NCBI GenBank assembly: GCA_013041925.1
Contig: JABDRB010000003.1
Span: 372,001-436,000 of the forward strand
DNA from: Akkermansiaceae bacterium
GTDB lineage: Bacteria > Verrucomicrobiota > Verrucomicrobiia > Verrucomicrobiales > Akkermansiaceae
Direction of reading: 5' to 3'
DNA: 64,000 bases
Of this stretch, positions 1-8,460 are shown piece after piece; position 1 is the stretch's first letter, and each line of letters begins with the position of its first letter. The position numbers were made by a program, and so were the translations under genes. The notes under the pieces were generated by a model, which had not been told where the DNA came from, ran no database searches, and saw only the letters and a list, made by a program, of their open reading frames with translations.

Positions 1-1
1 C

Positions 2-958
2 AGCCTGATGAAAACACTCAAGACAGGCCACCACAACGTCCAACTCCCCCAAGACGAATGGCGAGCCTTCGCCGCGTGGATCGACTGCAACGCCCCCTAC
101 TACGGTGACTTCCAAGAAATCATCACCATCAAAGACCTCGCCCCCCCATCCGACCCATCCACCCCCCCATCCCCACAGCGGTCCTTCGCTGTTACCGACC
201 TCCGCCGCAACGAGGCCCTCATCATCCGCAATGGCAAAATCCTCTGGAGCTACCCGATGCATGCCGCCACAGAAATCAAAGCCTACCCAGATGGTGCCTA
301 CCTGATCTCAGGTCAAAATCAGGTTGTCATGGTCGACCGAGCCAAGCACACCCGCTTCCAATTCACCGGCGACGACCTGTTTTCGACCGAACGCATGCCC
401 AACGGCAACTTCTTGATCAACGATAACACCAGCCACTCCCTCATCGAACTCACCCCCACCGGCCAAGAGGTCAAGCGAACCCCCACCACCATCAAAAACA
501 GCAAGGTCAGCAAACACCACCACGCACTCCATTTCCAACTCCTTGCCAACGGCAACCGCTGGGTCGCCCACCGCGACAACCAATTTGCACGGAAATACGA
601 CCCCCACGGAAAAATCCTGCGCACCCTCCACATGCCCTGCTCCGTCACTTCCGTCCAAGAACTCGCCAACGGAAACGTCCTCATCGCGGGCGGTCAACCC
701 GCGCGCCTCAGCGAATTTGACCCCCACGGAAAAGAAATCTGGTCCCTCACCGCCAACGATGTCCCCACCGCCCACCTCATGACCATCTGCGGATTTCAAC
801 GCCTACCCAATGGCAACACCATCCTGACCAACTGGACTGGCCACCACTTCAAAGGGAAATACCTCCCCATCATCGAGGTCAATAAAAAGAAAAAAATCGT
901 CTGGTCCTTCTCTGACACTGCGCTCACCCCCGAGCCCATTAGTATCCAAGTCCTCTAG
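2..958 (+). CDS. C-terminal part of a hydrazine-synthase-alpha-like / beta-propeller protein (5' truncated)
   Basis: The frame is open to the left edge, so the true start lies outside the window; the ATG at 8 is probably internal. The first residues contain WIDCNAPYYGD, which resembles the end of the middle domain of hydrazine synthase alpha-like proteins common in PVC bacteria. After a proline-rich linker there are at least five beta-propeller-type repeats built around a P(N/D)GNxLI motif (PDGAYLI, MPNGNFLI, LANGNVLI, LPNGNTIL), of the kind seen in PQQ-like and arylsulfotransferase-like propellers. The role is not known; it is probably secreted and may bind or modify a polysaccharide or redox partner. 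The 3' end is followed at once by a dispersed repeat. The domain name rests on motif recall only. Confidence 0.6.
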   Translation, partial: SLMKTLKTGHHNVQLPQDEWRAFAAWIDCNAPYYGDFQEIITIKDLAPPSDPSTPPSPQRSFAVTDLRRNEALIIRNGKILWSYPMHAATEIKAYPDGAYLISGQNQVVMVDRAKHTRFQFTGDDLFSTERMPNGNFLINDNTSHSLIELTPTGQEVKRTPTTIKNSKVSKHHHALHFQLLANGNRWVAHRDNQFARKYDPHGKILRTLHMPCSVTSVQELANGNVLIAGGQPARLSEFDPHGKEIWSLTANDVPTAHLMTICGFQRLPNGNTILTNWTGHHFKGKYLPIIEVNKKKKIVWSFSDTALTPEPISIQVL

Positions 959-1012
959 CCCGTATCGATCACCCACTTGGAGGCGAGCCGCAGTCCCGAG
1001 GCTGGTGATTGA
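959..1012 (+). repeat. Dispersed roughly 55-bp intergenic repeat, copy 1
   Basis: This stretch lies directly after the stop codon at 956-958 and aligns with 47775-47830 on the same strand. Shared blocks are GTATCGA, CCCACTTGGAGG, CGCAGTCCCGA and a degenerate TGATGGATG-like end; most positions match, with a few substitutions and small gaps. No coding role is seen. Confidence 0.6.
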
Positions 1013-1097
1013 TGTGGGTTAGCTAATCCCTTGCCATTCCCCCCATGCAGGTGTATGGAACTCCCCGCGCGAACAACCATCCTGCGCACTCTTTACA

Positions 1098-4000
1098 ATG
1101 CTTAAGTGGACTCTTCAAAAAATCGTCGGCAATAAAAACCAACGCGAGGTCAAACGCCTCCGACCCGTCGTCGCCAAAATCAATCAAATCGAAGAAGCCT
1201 ACAAGCTCGAATCCGATGACTCACTGCGCGAAAAAGTAGCCGAATGGCAAACATACCTGCACCGCTACCTCCCGCTCAAAACTGCCACCGTCCGGGAACT
1301 CGAGCTAATGAACAACGACCAGCTTGCCGATGCTGCCGCCGGCCTCAACGGTCGCCTCGACATACTCCGTGACGAATTCCCGTCACTCCCCAAGGCATCC
1401 TCTGACGTCGAGTCCATCGAGCAAGCCAAAGCAAGCTTCCGCGAAATCGAGGAAAACCAATTCGACGCAGCACGCGCCAAATACCTCGACCAAATTATGC
1501 CCGAGGCATTCGCCGCCGTCAAAAGTGCCGCCCGACGCCTCTGCGGCCAAACCATCACCGTCTGCGACATCCCCCTCCCATGGGAAATGGTCCACTTTGA
1601 CGTCCAACTCGTTGGCGGCATCGCCCTCCACCGCGGTATGATCGCAGAAATGCAAACGGGTGAAGGTAAAACCCTCGTCGCCACCCTGCCCGTCCTGCTC
1701 AATGGCCTCACCGGCATGGGCGTCCACGTTGTCACCGTCAACGATTACCTCGCCCGCCGTGACTCCGAGTGGATGGGCGCCGTCTTCAAATTCCTCGGCC
1801 TCACCGTCGGTTGTATCCAAAGCCAACAACCCGCTCAACTCCGCCGCGAACAATACGAATGCGACATCACTTACGGCACCAACGCCGAGTTCGGCTTCGA
1901 TTACCTCCGCGACAACGGCATGTCATCCTCCAAGGAAGAACAAGTCCAACGCGGCCACTACTACGCCATCATTGATGAGGTCGACTCCATCCTCATCGAC
2001 GAGGCCCGAACCCCCCTCATCATCTCTGGCCCGTCCACCGTCTCTAACACGGAACAATACGGACGCTTCCGCCCACTCATCGAACAACTCGTCAAACGCC
2101 AAAACCTGCTCTGCAACGAACTCGCCGAGGAAGCAAAAACAGCCCAAGAAGCTGGCGACGAAATCGCCGCCGGCCGCGCCATGTTTAAAATCAAACTCGG
2201 CAACCCGCGCAACCGACAACTCATGCGCTTCATGGAGGACCCGGATACCCGCCGCCTCATCGAAAAAACCGAGCTGTCCATGTATCAGGACGCCCAGAAA
2301 CGCGACCTCTTCACCATCAAAGAGGAACTCTACTACACCATCGACGAGAAAGCACACGATGCCGACCTCATGGAAATGGGCCGCGAATACCTCTCCCCCG
2401 ATGACGCGGAAGCCTTTGTCCTGCCGGACCTCGGAACCGAATACGGCGAGATCGATGCCGACCTCACACTCAGCGATCAAGACCGCACCGCCAAAAAGGA
2501 AAAACTGCAACAACGCCTCGATACCCAAGGCGAGAAAATGCACTCGATTTCCCAACTCCTCAAAGCCTACTGCCTCTACGAAAAAGACGTCGAATACGTC
2601 CTCGCAGACAACAAGGTCATCATCGTCGATGAAAACACCGGACGTGAAATGCCAGGGCGCCGTTGGTCCGATGGCCTCCACCAAGCCGTGGAAGCCAAAG
2701 AAGGTGTTGAGGTGGAAGCCGAAACTCAGACCTACGCCACCATCACGATTCAAAACTACTTCCGCCTCTACCAAAAACTCGCCGGCATGACCGGAACCGC
2801 CGAGACCGAGGCCGCAGAATTTCACGATATCTATAAACTCGACGTCCTCCCCATCCCCACCAACGTCGCCAACATCCGCATCGACCACAACGATCAGGTC
2901 TTCAAAACACGCCGGGAAAAATACAACGCCGTCGTCGCTAAAATCCAGGAAGCCCACGATCGCGGACAACCCGTGCTCGTCGGCACAGCCTCCGTGGACG
3001 CCTCCGAACTCCTCGGGAAAATGCTCAAACGAGCCAAAATCCCGTGCAACATCCTCAACGCCAAATACCACCGCCAGGAAGCGGAAATCATCACCAACGC
3101 CGGACAAAAAGGCGCCGTCACCGTCTCCACCAACATGGCGGGTCGAGGCACCGACATCAAACTCGCCCCCGGCGTCCCCGAGGCCGGCGGCCTCTTTGTC
3201 ATCGCCACCGAACGCTACGAATCCCGCCGCGTCGACCGCCAGCTCCGTGGCCGATGCTCACGTCAGGGCGACCCCGGAATGTCCCAGTTCTTTATCTCGT
3301 TTGAGGACGACCTCATGCGCAACTTTGCCGCCGCCGAACGCATGACCAATATGATGGAACGCTTCGGCATGGAAGACGGTGAGGCACTGGAACACAAATG
3401 GCTCAACCGCTCCGTAGAAACCGCCCAAAAACGCGTCGAACAACGGAACTACACATGGCGGAAACGCGTGCTCGATTTCGATGACGTCATGAACAAGCAA
3501 CGCGAGGTTGTCTACGGCTACCGGAACGAAATCATTAACTCAGAGAATCCACGCGAACTCGTCTACGAGGTGATCGAAAAAGCCATCCCAGACGCCGTCC
3601 ACGGGTTCATGGAAGGTCGCGATGAAGGAGCCGCCGACTACGCCGAACTCCTCAATTGGGTCAACACCACCTTCCCCATCCAGCTCAACCTCGATGACAG
3701 TGGTTTCCATGATCGCGATGCCAACGGCAACTCCGAGTTCCTCATCGGCAAAGTCAAACAGGCCTACGAACTCAAAATGCAACACGAGCAACCCGAGATG
3801 CTCGACATGCTCGAACGCCACATCATCCTCACCGGAATCGATAAACTCTGGCAAGAACACCTCTATAACATGGATGCCCTACGCGAAGGTGTTCACCTCC
3901 GCGCCCAAGGCCAAAAAGATCCACTCGTCGAATACAAAAACGAGGCCTACTCACTCTTCGAGACCCTCATGGCAAATATCGAGAGCGAGTCACTCAACAA

Positions 4001-4283
4001 CCTGTTCCGCTCCACCACCAACTTGGAACAGTTTGAAAACTTCATGCGCAGCCTTCCCCAGCAACTCTCCAGCGATGCCACCAGCGGAGGATCCCCCCTC
4101 TCCCAAGCCAATGTTGCGCAGACAGATAACACCAACAACCTCGCCATGACCCCCACCGAGGACGGCCAGCAAATTAAAATCAACCTGCCCAAACGCCGAC
4201 CGACCGTGAAGGTCAACCGCAATGACAACTGCCCGTGCGGATCCGGCAAAAAATATAAAAAATGCTGCGGCCGCGAGGCGTAA
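1098..4283 (+). CDS. secA: Preprotein translocase ATPase SecA
   Basis: SecA drives post-translational export through SecYEG by ATP hydrolysis at the inner membrane. Visible features are Walker A MQTGEGKT at residues 185-192, the Walker B DEVD at 293-296, the helicase-type GRGTDIKL block, the RQLRGRCSRQGDPG block, and a C-terminal SEC-C zinc motif with Cys 1045, 1047, 1056 and 1057 (CPCGSGKKYKKCC). At 1061 residues it is about 160 longer than the E. coli protein. Much of the excess lies between about residues 330 and 470, a charged helical stretch within the first nucleotide-binding region, and in the C-terminal linker. The ATG at 1098 starts the usual N-terminal helix. The gene stands alone, with no terminator seen downstream. 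Confidence 0.97.
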   Translation: MLKWTLQKIVGNKNQREVKRLRPVVAKINQIEEAYKLESDDSLREKVAEWQTYLHRYLPLKTATVRELELMNNDQLADAAAGLNGRLDILRDEFPSLPKASSDVESIEQAKASFREIEENQFDAARAKYLDQIMPEAFAAVKSAARRLCGQTITVCDIPLPWEMVHFDVQLVGGIALHRGMIAEMQTGEGKTLVATLPVLLNGLTGMGVHVVTVNDYLARRDSEWMGAVFKFLGLTVGCIQSQQPAQLRREQYECDITYGTNAEFGFDYLRDNGMSSSKEEQVQRGHYYAIIDEVDSILIDEARTPLIISGPSTVSNTEQYGRFRPLIEQLVKRQNLLCNELAEEAKTAQEAGDEIAAGRAMFKIKLGNPRNRQLMRFMEDPDTRRLIEKTELSMYQDAQKRDLFTIKEELYYTIDEKAHDADLMEMGREYLSPDDAEAFVLPDLGTEYGEIDADLTLSDQDRTAKKEKLQQRLDTQGEKMHSISQLLKAYCLYEKDVEYVLADNKVIIVDENTGREMPGRRWSDGLHQAVEAKEGVEVEAETQTYATITIQNYFRLYQKLAGMTGTAETEAAEFHDIYKLDVLPIPTNVANIRIDHNDQVFKTRREKYNAVVAKIQEAHDRGQPVLVGTASVDASELLGKMLKRAKIPCNILNAKYHRQEAEIITNAGQKGAVTVSTNMAGRGTDIKLAPGVPEAGGLFVIATERYESRRVDRQLRGRCSRQGDPGMSQFFISFEDDLMRNFAAAERMTNMMERFGMEDGEALEHKWLNRSVETAQKRVEQRNYTWRKRVLDFDDVMNKQREVVYGYRNEIINSENPRELVYEVIEKAIPDAVHGFMEGRDEGAADYAELLNWVNTTFPIQLNLDDSGFHDRDANGNSEFLIGKVKQAYELKMQHEQPEMLDMLERHIILTGIDKLWQEHLYNMDALREGVHLRAQGQKDPLVEYKNEAYSLFETLMANIESESLNNLFRSTTNLEQFENFMRSLPQQLSSDATSGGSPLSQANVAQTDNTNNLAMTPTEDGQQIKINLPKRRPTVKVNRNDNCPCGSGKKYKKCCGREA

Positions 4284-4364
4284 ACAACTTAGGCCCTTGC
4301 AGTGATCGGCCATGCGCTTTTAGGTTCACCCTTCTGATTCCCGCCCTTTCAGCGAAAACAACAC

Positions 4365-4415
4365 CGACCCAACATCGTTTTTATGCTGGTAAATGATTAT
4401 GGGCTGGGGTGATCG
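4365..4415 (+). pseudogene. Short remnant of a sulfatase N-terminus in a 350-bp non-coding gap
   Basis: The gap 4284-4635 holds no intact gene. From 4365 one frame reads RPNIVFMLVNDYGLG and then hits TGA at 4410. Dropping one G from the GGGG run just before it restores GD. This resembles the PNIVFxxxDDxGxGD start of type I (formylglycine) sulfatases, with Asn in place of the first metal-binding Asp. No signal peptide precedes it, and the following sequence no longer looks like a sulfatase. Sulfatases often neighbour fucosidases in fucoidan-degrading loci, which supports a deleted sulfatase gene, but the match is only about 17 residues. Confidence 0.4.
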
Positions 4416-4635
4416 ATTAGCGCAGAAGAAATCATGGCTGACAGCTGCAATCCCCCTCGGAGAATTGCTCGACCACCCGAGTGAACGTGTCTTCATTTCG
4501 CCCCCCCATCGCCACACACATCGACCCGCGAGAACCTAACATAACGAAAAGGCATAAAAACCCGCCGCAGAATTCAGTGCCGACTTGCCTCCAACAAAAC
4601 GAATCACAACGATCGAAATCAATTCAAAGATAAGC

Positions 4636-6405
4636 ATGACCTATAAACTTGCAGCAATTCCCCTCATCGCACTTCTAGCGACAACCGCCATAGTTCCGGC
4701 CCAAGAAATGGACAAGATGTGGGGAACATCGGTGGTCAAGTTGCGCGCTGAAAATGCGAAGCGTGGACAACTGTTCGCCGACGGCAATTACGCTATGTTC
4801 ATCCATTGGGGGCTCTACTCCCAATTGGCAAACAAAGTGAATGGCAAAACCTACTACGGCATTGGGGAATGGATTATGAACAAGAACATGGCCAACATAC
4901 CGGTGGCCGAATACAAATCCTTGGCTAAAACATTTAACCCAGTGAAGTTCGATGCGATGAAGATTGCCCAAGTCGCCAAAGATGCAGGCATGAAATACAT
5001 CATCATCACGAGCAAACATCACGATGGTTTTGCAATGTATCACTCGAAAGCCAATGCCTTCAACATTGTGGATGCCACTCCCTTCAAGCGCGACCCCATG
5101 AAGGATCTAGCTACGGCATGCCGAAAGCTGGGATTAGGATTTGGATTTTACTATTCCCACAACCAAGACTGGACTTTCCCAGGGGGGGGTAACGGCCCCA
5201 AAACGGACGAGCAAGGAAACCCCGCTACCTTCGATGATTACTTCGAGAAAAAATGCCTGCCTCAGATCAAGGAAATCACCAGCCAGTATGGACCCATCGA
5301 ACTCGTATGGTTTGACACCCCAGGAAGAATGCCCAAAAAATACGTCGAAGAACTGATCTCCGTCGTACGTAAAAACCAACCCAATGCCCTAATCTCCGGA
5401 CGCGCTGGACATGGATTGGGGGACTATCGAACACTGGGCGATATGGAGATTCCTCGCCAAAATGTCGCTGGCCTGTGGGAGAGCGTTGACACCACTAACG
5501 ATTCTTGGGCCTACGCCTGGTACGACGAATACTGGAAGACCCCGAAGGAAATACTGCGCCGCTTAATTTCCTGTGTTGGTCGTGGTGGGACCTACATGCT
5601 CAACATCGGGCCACGCGGCGATGGTTCAGTGCCTGAACGAGCCACCCGCTCACTACGCCATGCAGGAGAATGGATTCGCCGCTACCCACAGGTGGTCTAT
5701 GCCGCGGATGCCTCGCCATGGAAGCATGCGCTACCATGGGGCGATGTCACCGTGAAAGACAACAAGCTGTTCCTGTCTGTCTTTGAATGGCCCACTTCAG
5801 GCAAGCTCTACTTACCAGGACTCCGATCCAAGATTATTTCAGCTCAGTTACTAGGCGACAAGCAAACAACGGCCATTACACACCAACAATCGAATGGGTG
5901 GACGATTTTCCAACTTCCACCAGTTGCCCCAGAAAAACTTGCCTCCGTGATTGAGGTAAGTCTGGATGGGCATCCTAATGTCGACCCTACTCTCGGGATT
6001 GACCCATCCATCAAGACGGATGTCCTTGCTGAACTCGCCCAGGTCAAAGGGGCGAAACTTGCCCAAAAACATTGGATGGAAAAATTTGGCGAATGGAAGT
6101 GTGTGCACCGTGTCCATCATTGGACACCAGGTAGCAAAGCAACGTGGGAAGTCGATGTCATCATACCAGGCGACTATAACGTCAGCCTGACATATAGTGG
6201 CGAAGGGCGCTTGGTTTGGGGCGTCGATATCAAGGGAGGTGAACATATCCAAAACCAGCAGAACTCCTCGCACAACTACCAGACTTTCCCCATCGGCTGG
6301 CTGAACTTCCCCAAGCCCGGTCGGTATCATGTCAGCGTATCATGCTTGAAGGGCAACACGGAGGCGGCGAGCCTCAAAGCCATTCAGTTTACTCCCATTC
6401 CATAG
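4636..6405 (+). CDS. Secreted alpha-L-fucosidase, family GH29
   Basis: Retaining exo-fucosidase expected to remove terminal alpha-L-fucose from fucose-containing glycans. The start chosen is the ATG at 4636, because it puts a classical signal peptide (MTYKLAAIPLIALLA, cleavage near VPAQ) at the N-terminus; an in-frame ATG at 4585 would add 17 residues in front of it. GH29 hallmarks are FIHWGLYS, SKHHDGFA, the YYSHNQDW segment and the nucleophile region ELVWFDTPG, with Asp near residue 227. The C-terminal 150 residues are beta-rich and probably a carbohydrate-binding or Ig-like module. Codon use is less C-biased than in flanking genes, consistent with an acquired polysaccharide-use island. The next gene starts 71 bp downstream on the same strand. 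Confidence 0.92.
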   Translation: MTYKLAAIPLIALLATTAIVPAQEMDKMWGTSVVKLRAENAKRGQLFADGNYAMFIHWGLYSQLANKVNGKTYYGIGEWIMNKNMANIPVAEYKSLAKTFNPVKFDAMKIAQVAKDAGMKYIIITSKHHDGFAMYHSKANAFNIVDATPFKRDPMKDLATACRKLGLGFGFYYSHNQDWTFPGGGNGPKTDEQGNPATFDDYFEKKCLPQIKEITSQYGPIELVWFDTPGRMPKKYVEELISVVRKNQPNALISGRAGHGLGDYRTLGDMEIPRQNVAGLWESVDTTNDSWAYAWYDEYWKTPKEILRRLISCVGRGGTYMLNIGPRGDGSVPERATRSLRHAGEWIRRYPQVVYAADASPWKHALPWGDVTVKDNKLFLSVFEWPTSGKLYLPGLRSKIISAQLLGDKQTTAITHQQSNGWTIFQLPPVAPEKLASVIEVSLDGHPNVDPTLGIDPSIKTDVLAELAQVKGAKLAQKHWMEKFGEWKCVHRVHHWTPGSKATWEVDVIIPGDYNVSLTYSGEGRLVWGVDIKGGEHIQNQQNSSHNYQTFPIGWLNFPKPGRYHVSVSCLKGNTEAASLKAIQFTPIP

Positions 6406-6476
6406 CTGACATCCCGCATCAGACGATTGCGGCTAGATCGCTGAGAGCGACATCCATTAACTCATCCCATGAAAGT

Positions 6477-8018
6477 ATGATGATCATCCATATCACTCTC
6501 CTCCCTGTTTACTCCGTGCTCGCCATCATGCTGGCCAGCCTGCCACTGGATGCGGCACGCGTTGTTCGCTACAGCGACTTCGGCGCCAAGGGCGACGGCA
6601 AAACCGACGATTCGGCGGCGCTGGTGAAAGCGCACACGTATGCCAATCAAAAGAGGCTGCCCGTGAAGGCAGAGGACGACGCAACCTACTACATCGGTGG
6701 CGCAGCCGAAACAATCCGCATCATGACCAACACGGATTTTGGCTCGGCGTCGTTTATCATCGACGACACCAAACTCAACAACCACCGCGCCGATGTGTTC
6801 GAAGTTCGATCAGCACTTAAACCATTCCCACTCAAGGGGGTCAACGCGCTACGCAAAGGACAGAAGAGCATCAGCGCACGCATACCTAGCCCATGTTTGG
6901 TGATTGCCACCAATTCGAAGATGATGCGCTTCATCCGACGGGGCAACAATGAGAATGCAGGTCGTGCACAGACCGATGTTTTTTTACTGGATCAACGAGG
7001 ACGGGTAAACCCCAACACGCCGATCATTTGGGATTTCGACCCTATCAGCAAAATAGAAGCGTATCCCATCGATCCAAAACCACTGATTCTGAAAGGTGGC
7101 AAATTTACGACGATTGCACACTCAAAAAAGAGCAGCCACTATCACAGCCGAGGGGTCCGCATTCAGCGCTCAAATGTGATTATCGATGGCTTGGAACATC
7201 GAATTAAGGGCGAGGGCAAGGATGGGCCACCCTATAGAGGGTTCATCAACATCACAAAATGCGCCAATGTGCAGATACGCGACACGATTCTCAGTGGCCA
7301 CAAAACCTACCACAAGATCGGATCGGCAGGCAGACGGGTCGCGATGGGGTCATATGACCTCAACATCAACAGTTCATTAAATGTATCCTTGATACGATGC
7401 TCCCAATTCAATGACATCATGGACAAGAACATTTGGGGAATCATGGGCACGAATTTCTGTAAAAACTTGACCCTCGATGGCTGCAAGCTCTCACGCTTTG
7501 ACGCTCACATGGGGGTAACCCATGCCACCATCCGCGATTCCACGCTCGGCTACATGGGGATCAGGCTCACTGGCTTTGGCACGTTCAAGGTTGAGAACAC
7601 CACGGTAAAAGCCGCAGATTTCATTTCTCTCCGACCCGACTACGGCAGCACCTGGCATGGTGAAATCCTGATTCGCGATTGTCGATTCGAGCCGACAACG
7701 AGTCGATCCACGCTCAGCATCATCAGTGGCAGCAACGATGGACAACATGACTTCGGTTACAGCACACACTTGCCGAACCGAGTGATGATCGATGGGCTCC
7801 ATATCGACGATTCCAAACTAGGCAAGGGTTACCGTGGACCAACCGTCTTTGGAAATATCAATCCGCAGATGAAAAACCCATCCTACAAGCCCCCCTACCC
7901 CCAAGTCCTTCCTCAACAAGTCGCCTACCGCAGAGTGAAAACAAAAAGCGGCAAGCCCCTGCGCATGAGCGAGAACCCATTCATGTTTCGTAAGGTGAAG
8001 GTGTACCAAGGGAAGTGA
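6477..8018 (+). CDS. Secreted right-handed beta-helix (pectate-lyase-3-like) protein
   Basis: The start at 6477 or 6480 (paired ATGs) gives a signal peptide (MMIIHITLLPVYSVLAIMLA, mature end near LDAARV). The mature protein opens with RYSDFGAKGDGKTDDSAAL, the pattern of PF12708-type beta-helix proteins, which include polysaccharide lyases, epimerases and phage-type depolymerases. Later strands carry repeated short hydrophobic rungs (VQIRDTILSG, LTLDGCKLS, IRDSTLGYMGI, FKVENTTV). Catalytic residues cannot be assigned by eye, so lyase or hydrolase activity is inference. It sits just downstream of the GH29 gene and is probably co-transcribed with it, suggesting action on the same glycan. About 513 residues. 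Confidence 0.75.
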   Translation: MMIIHITLLPVYSVLAIMLASLPLDAARVVRYSDFGAKGDGKTDDSAALVKAHTYANQKRLPVKAEDDATYYIGGAAETIRIMTNTDFGSASFIIDDTKLNNHRADVFEVRSALKPFPLKGVNALRKGQKSISARIPSPCLVIATNSKMMRFIRRGNNENAGRAQTDVFLLDQRGRVNPNTPIIWDFDPISKIEAYPIDPKPLILKGGKFTTIAHSKKSSHYHSRGVRIQRSNVIIDGLEHRIKGEGKDGPPYRGFINITKCANVQIRDTILSGHKTYHKIGSAGRRVAMGSYDLNINSSLNVSLIRCSQFNDIMDKNIWGIMGTNFCKNLTLDGCKLSRFDAHMGVTHATIRDSTLGYMGIRLTGFGTFKVENTTVKAADFISLRPDYGSTWHGEILIRDCRFEPTTSRSTLSIISGSNDGQHDFGYSTHLPNRVMIDGLHIDDSKLGKGYRGPTVFGNINPQMKNPSYKPPYPQVLPQQVAYRRVKTKSGKPLRMSENPFMFRKVKVYQGK

Positions 8019-8024
8019 TTGCGC

Positions 8025-8309
8025 TCAATTGCCCCTGTTCTCCCGCTCTTCCTTCACCACCGCCAGCATGTCGTAAACCGCTAGCAGGATCACCAGCAGA
8101 CCGTAAACCATCGATGCACCCCACCAGACGAGAAAAAGCCAAATATGGCTACTCAGCCAGTTGGCCAGCGGCCAAGCACCAAACCCTACCAGCAACAACA
8201 ACAACACCAGCAACTGAAACAACAGCTTACGCCGCATCTCACGCGTATGCAAAATCATCCTCGCCAATCCCACACAGACGGCCACCCAGCTTGCTCTCTT
8301 TCCTGACAT
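8025..8309 (-). CDS. Small two-helix membrane protein, unknown function
   Basis: 94 residues from the ATG at 8309 (MSGKRASW). Two strongly hydrophobic segments are visible: LLFQLLVLLLLLVGFGAW, and one around WLFLVWWGASMVYGLLVILL, followed by a charged tail EERENRGN. It is convergent with the beta-helix gene (stops 6 bp apart). An upstream extension in frame is only the heptamer repeat at 8334-8354 and is not credible protein. I do not recognise the family. Confidence 0.6.
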   Translation of the reverse strand: MSGKRASWVAVCVGLARMILHTREMRRKLLFQLLVLLLLLVGFGAWPLANWLSSHIWLFLVWWGASMVYGLLVILLAVYDMLAVVKEERENRGN

Positions 8310-8333
8310 CAAGGGGACTTTAAGAATGAAGCG

Positions 8334-8354
8334 CCAAACTCCAAATACCAAATC
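8334..8354 (-). repeat. Heptamer array CCAAAnn upstream of a start codon
   Basis: Three 7-nt units on the + strand: CCAAACT, CCAAATA, CCAAATC. They lie about 25 bp before the start of the minus-strand gene at 8309. The same unit recurs at 19806-19834. Confidence 0.55.
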
Positions 8355-8460
8355 ACACTTTCTGTGAATTTTTTTATCTCCTGTGGATCAAAAAAAAATT
8401 TGTTCAATTCATGCGATTCGTGATTTAAAAATCACACCAATCCGCTATCACTCCCGCGCC

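Noticed and set aside
1923-3107. Long minus-strand open frame of 394 codons inside secA
   Set aside because: It is antisense to a certain gene and arises from the strong C-ending codon bias; it is rich in Gly, Phe, Asp and Val as such shadows are.
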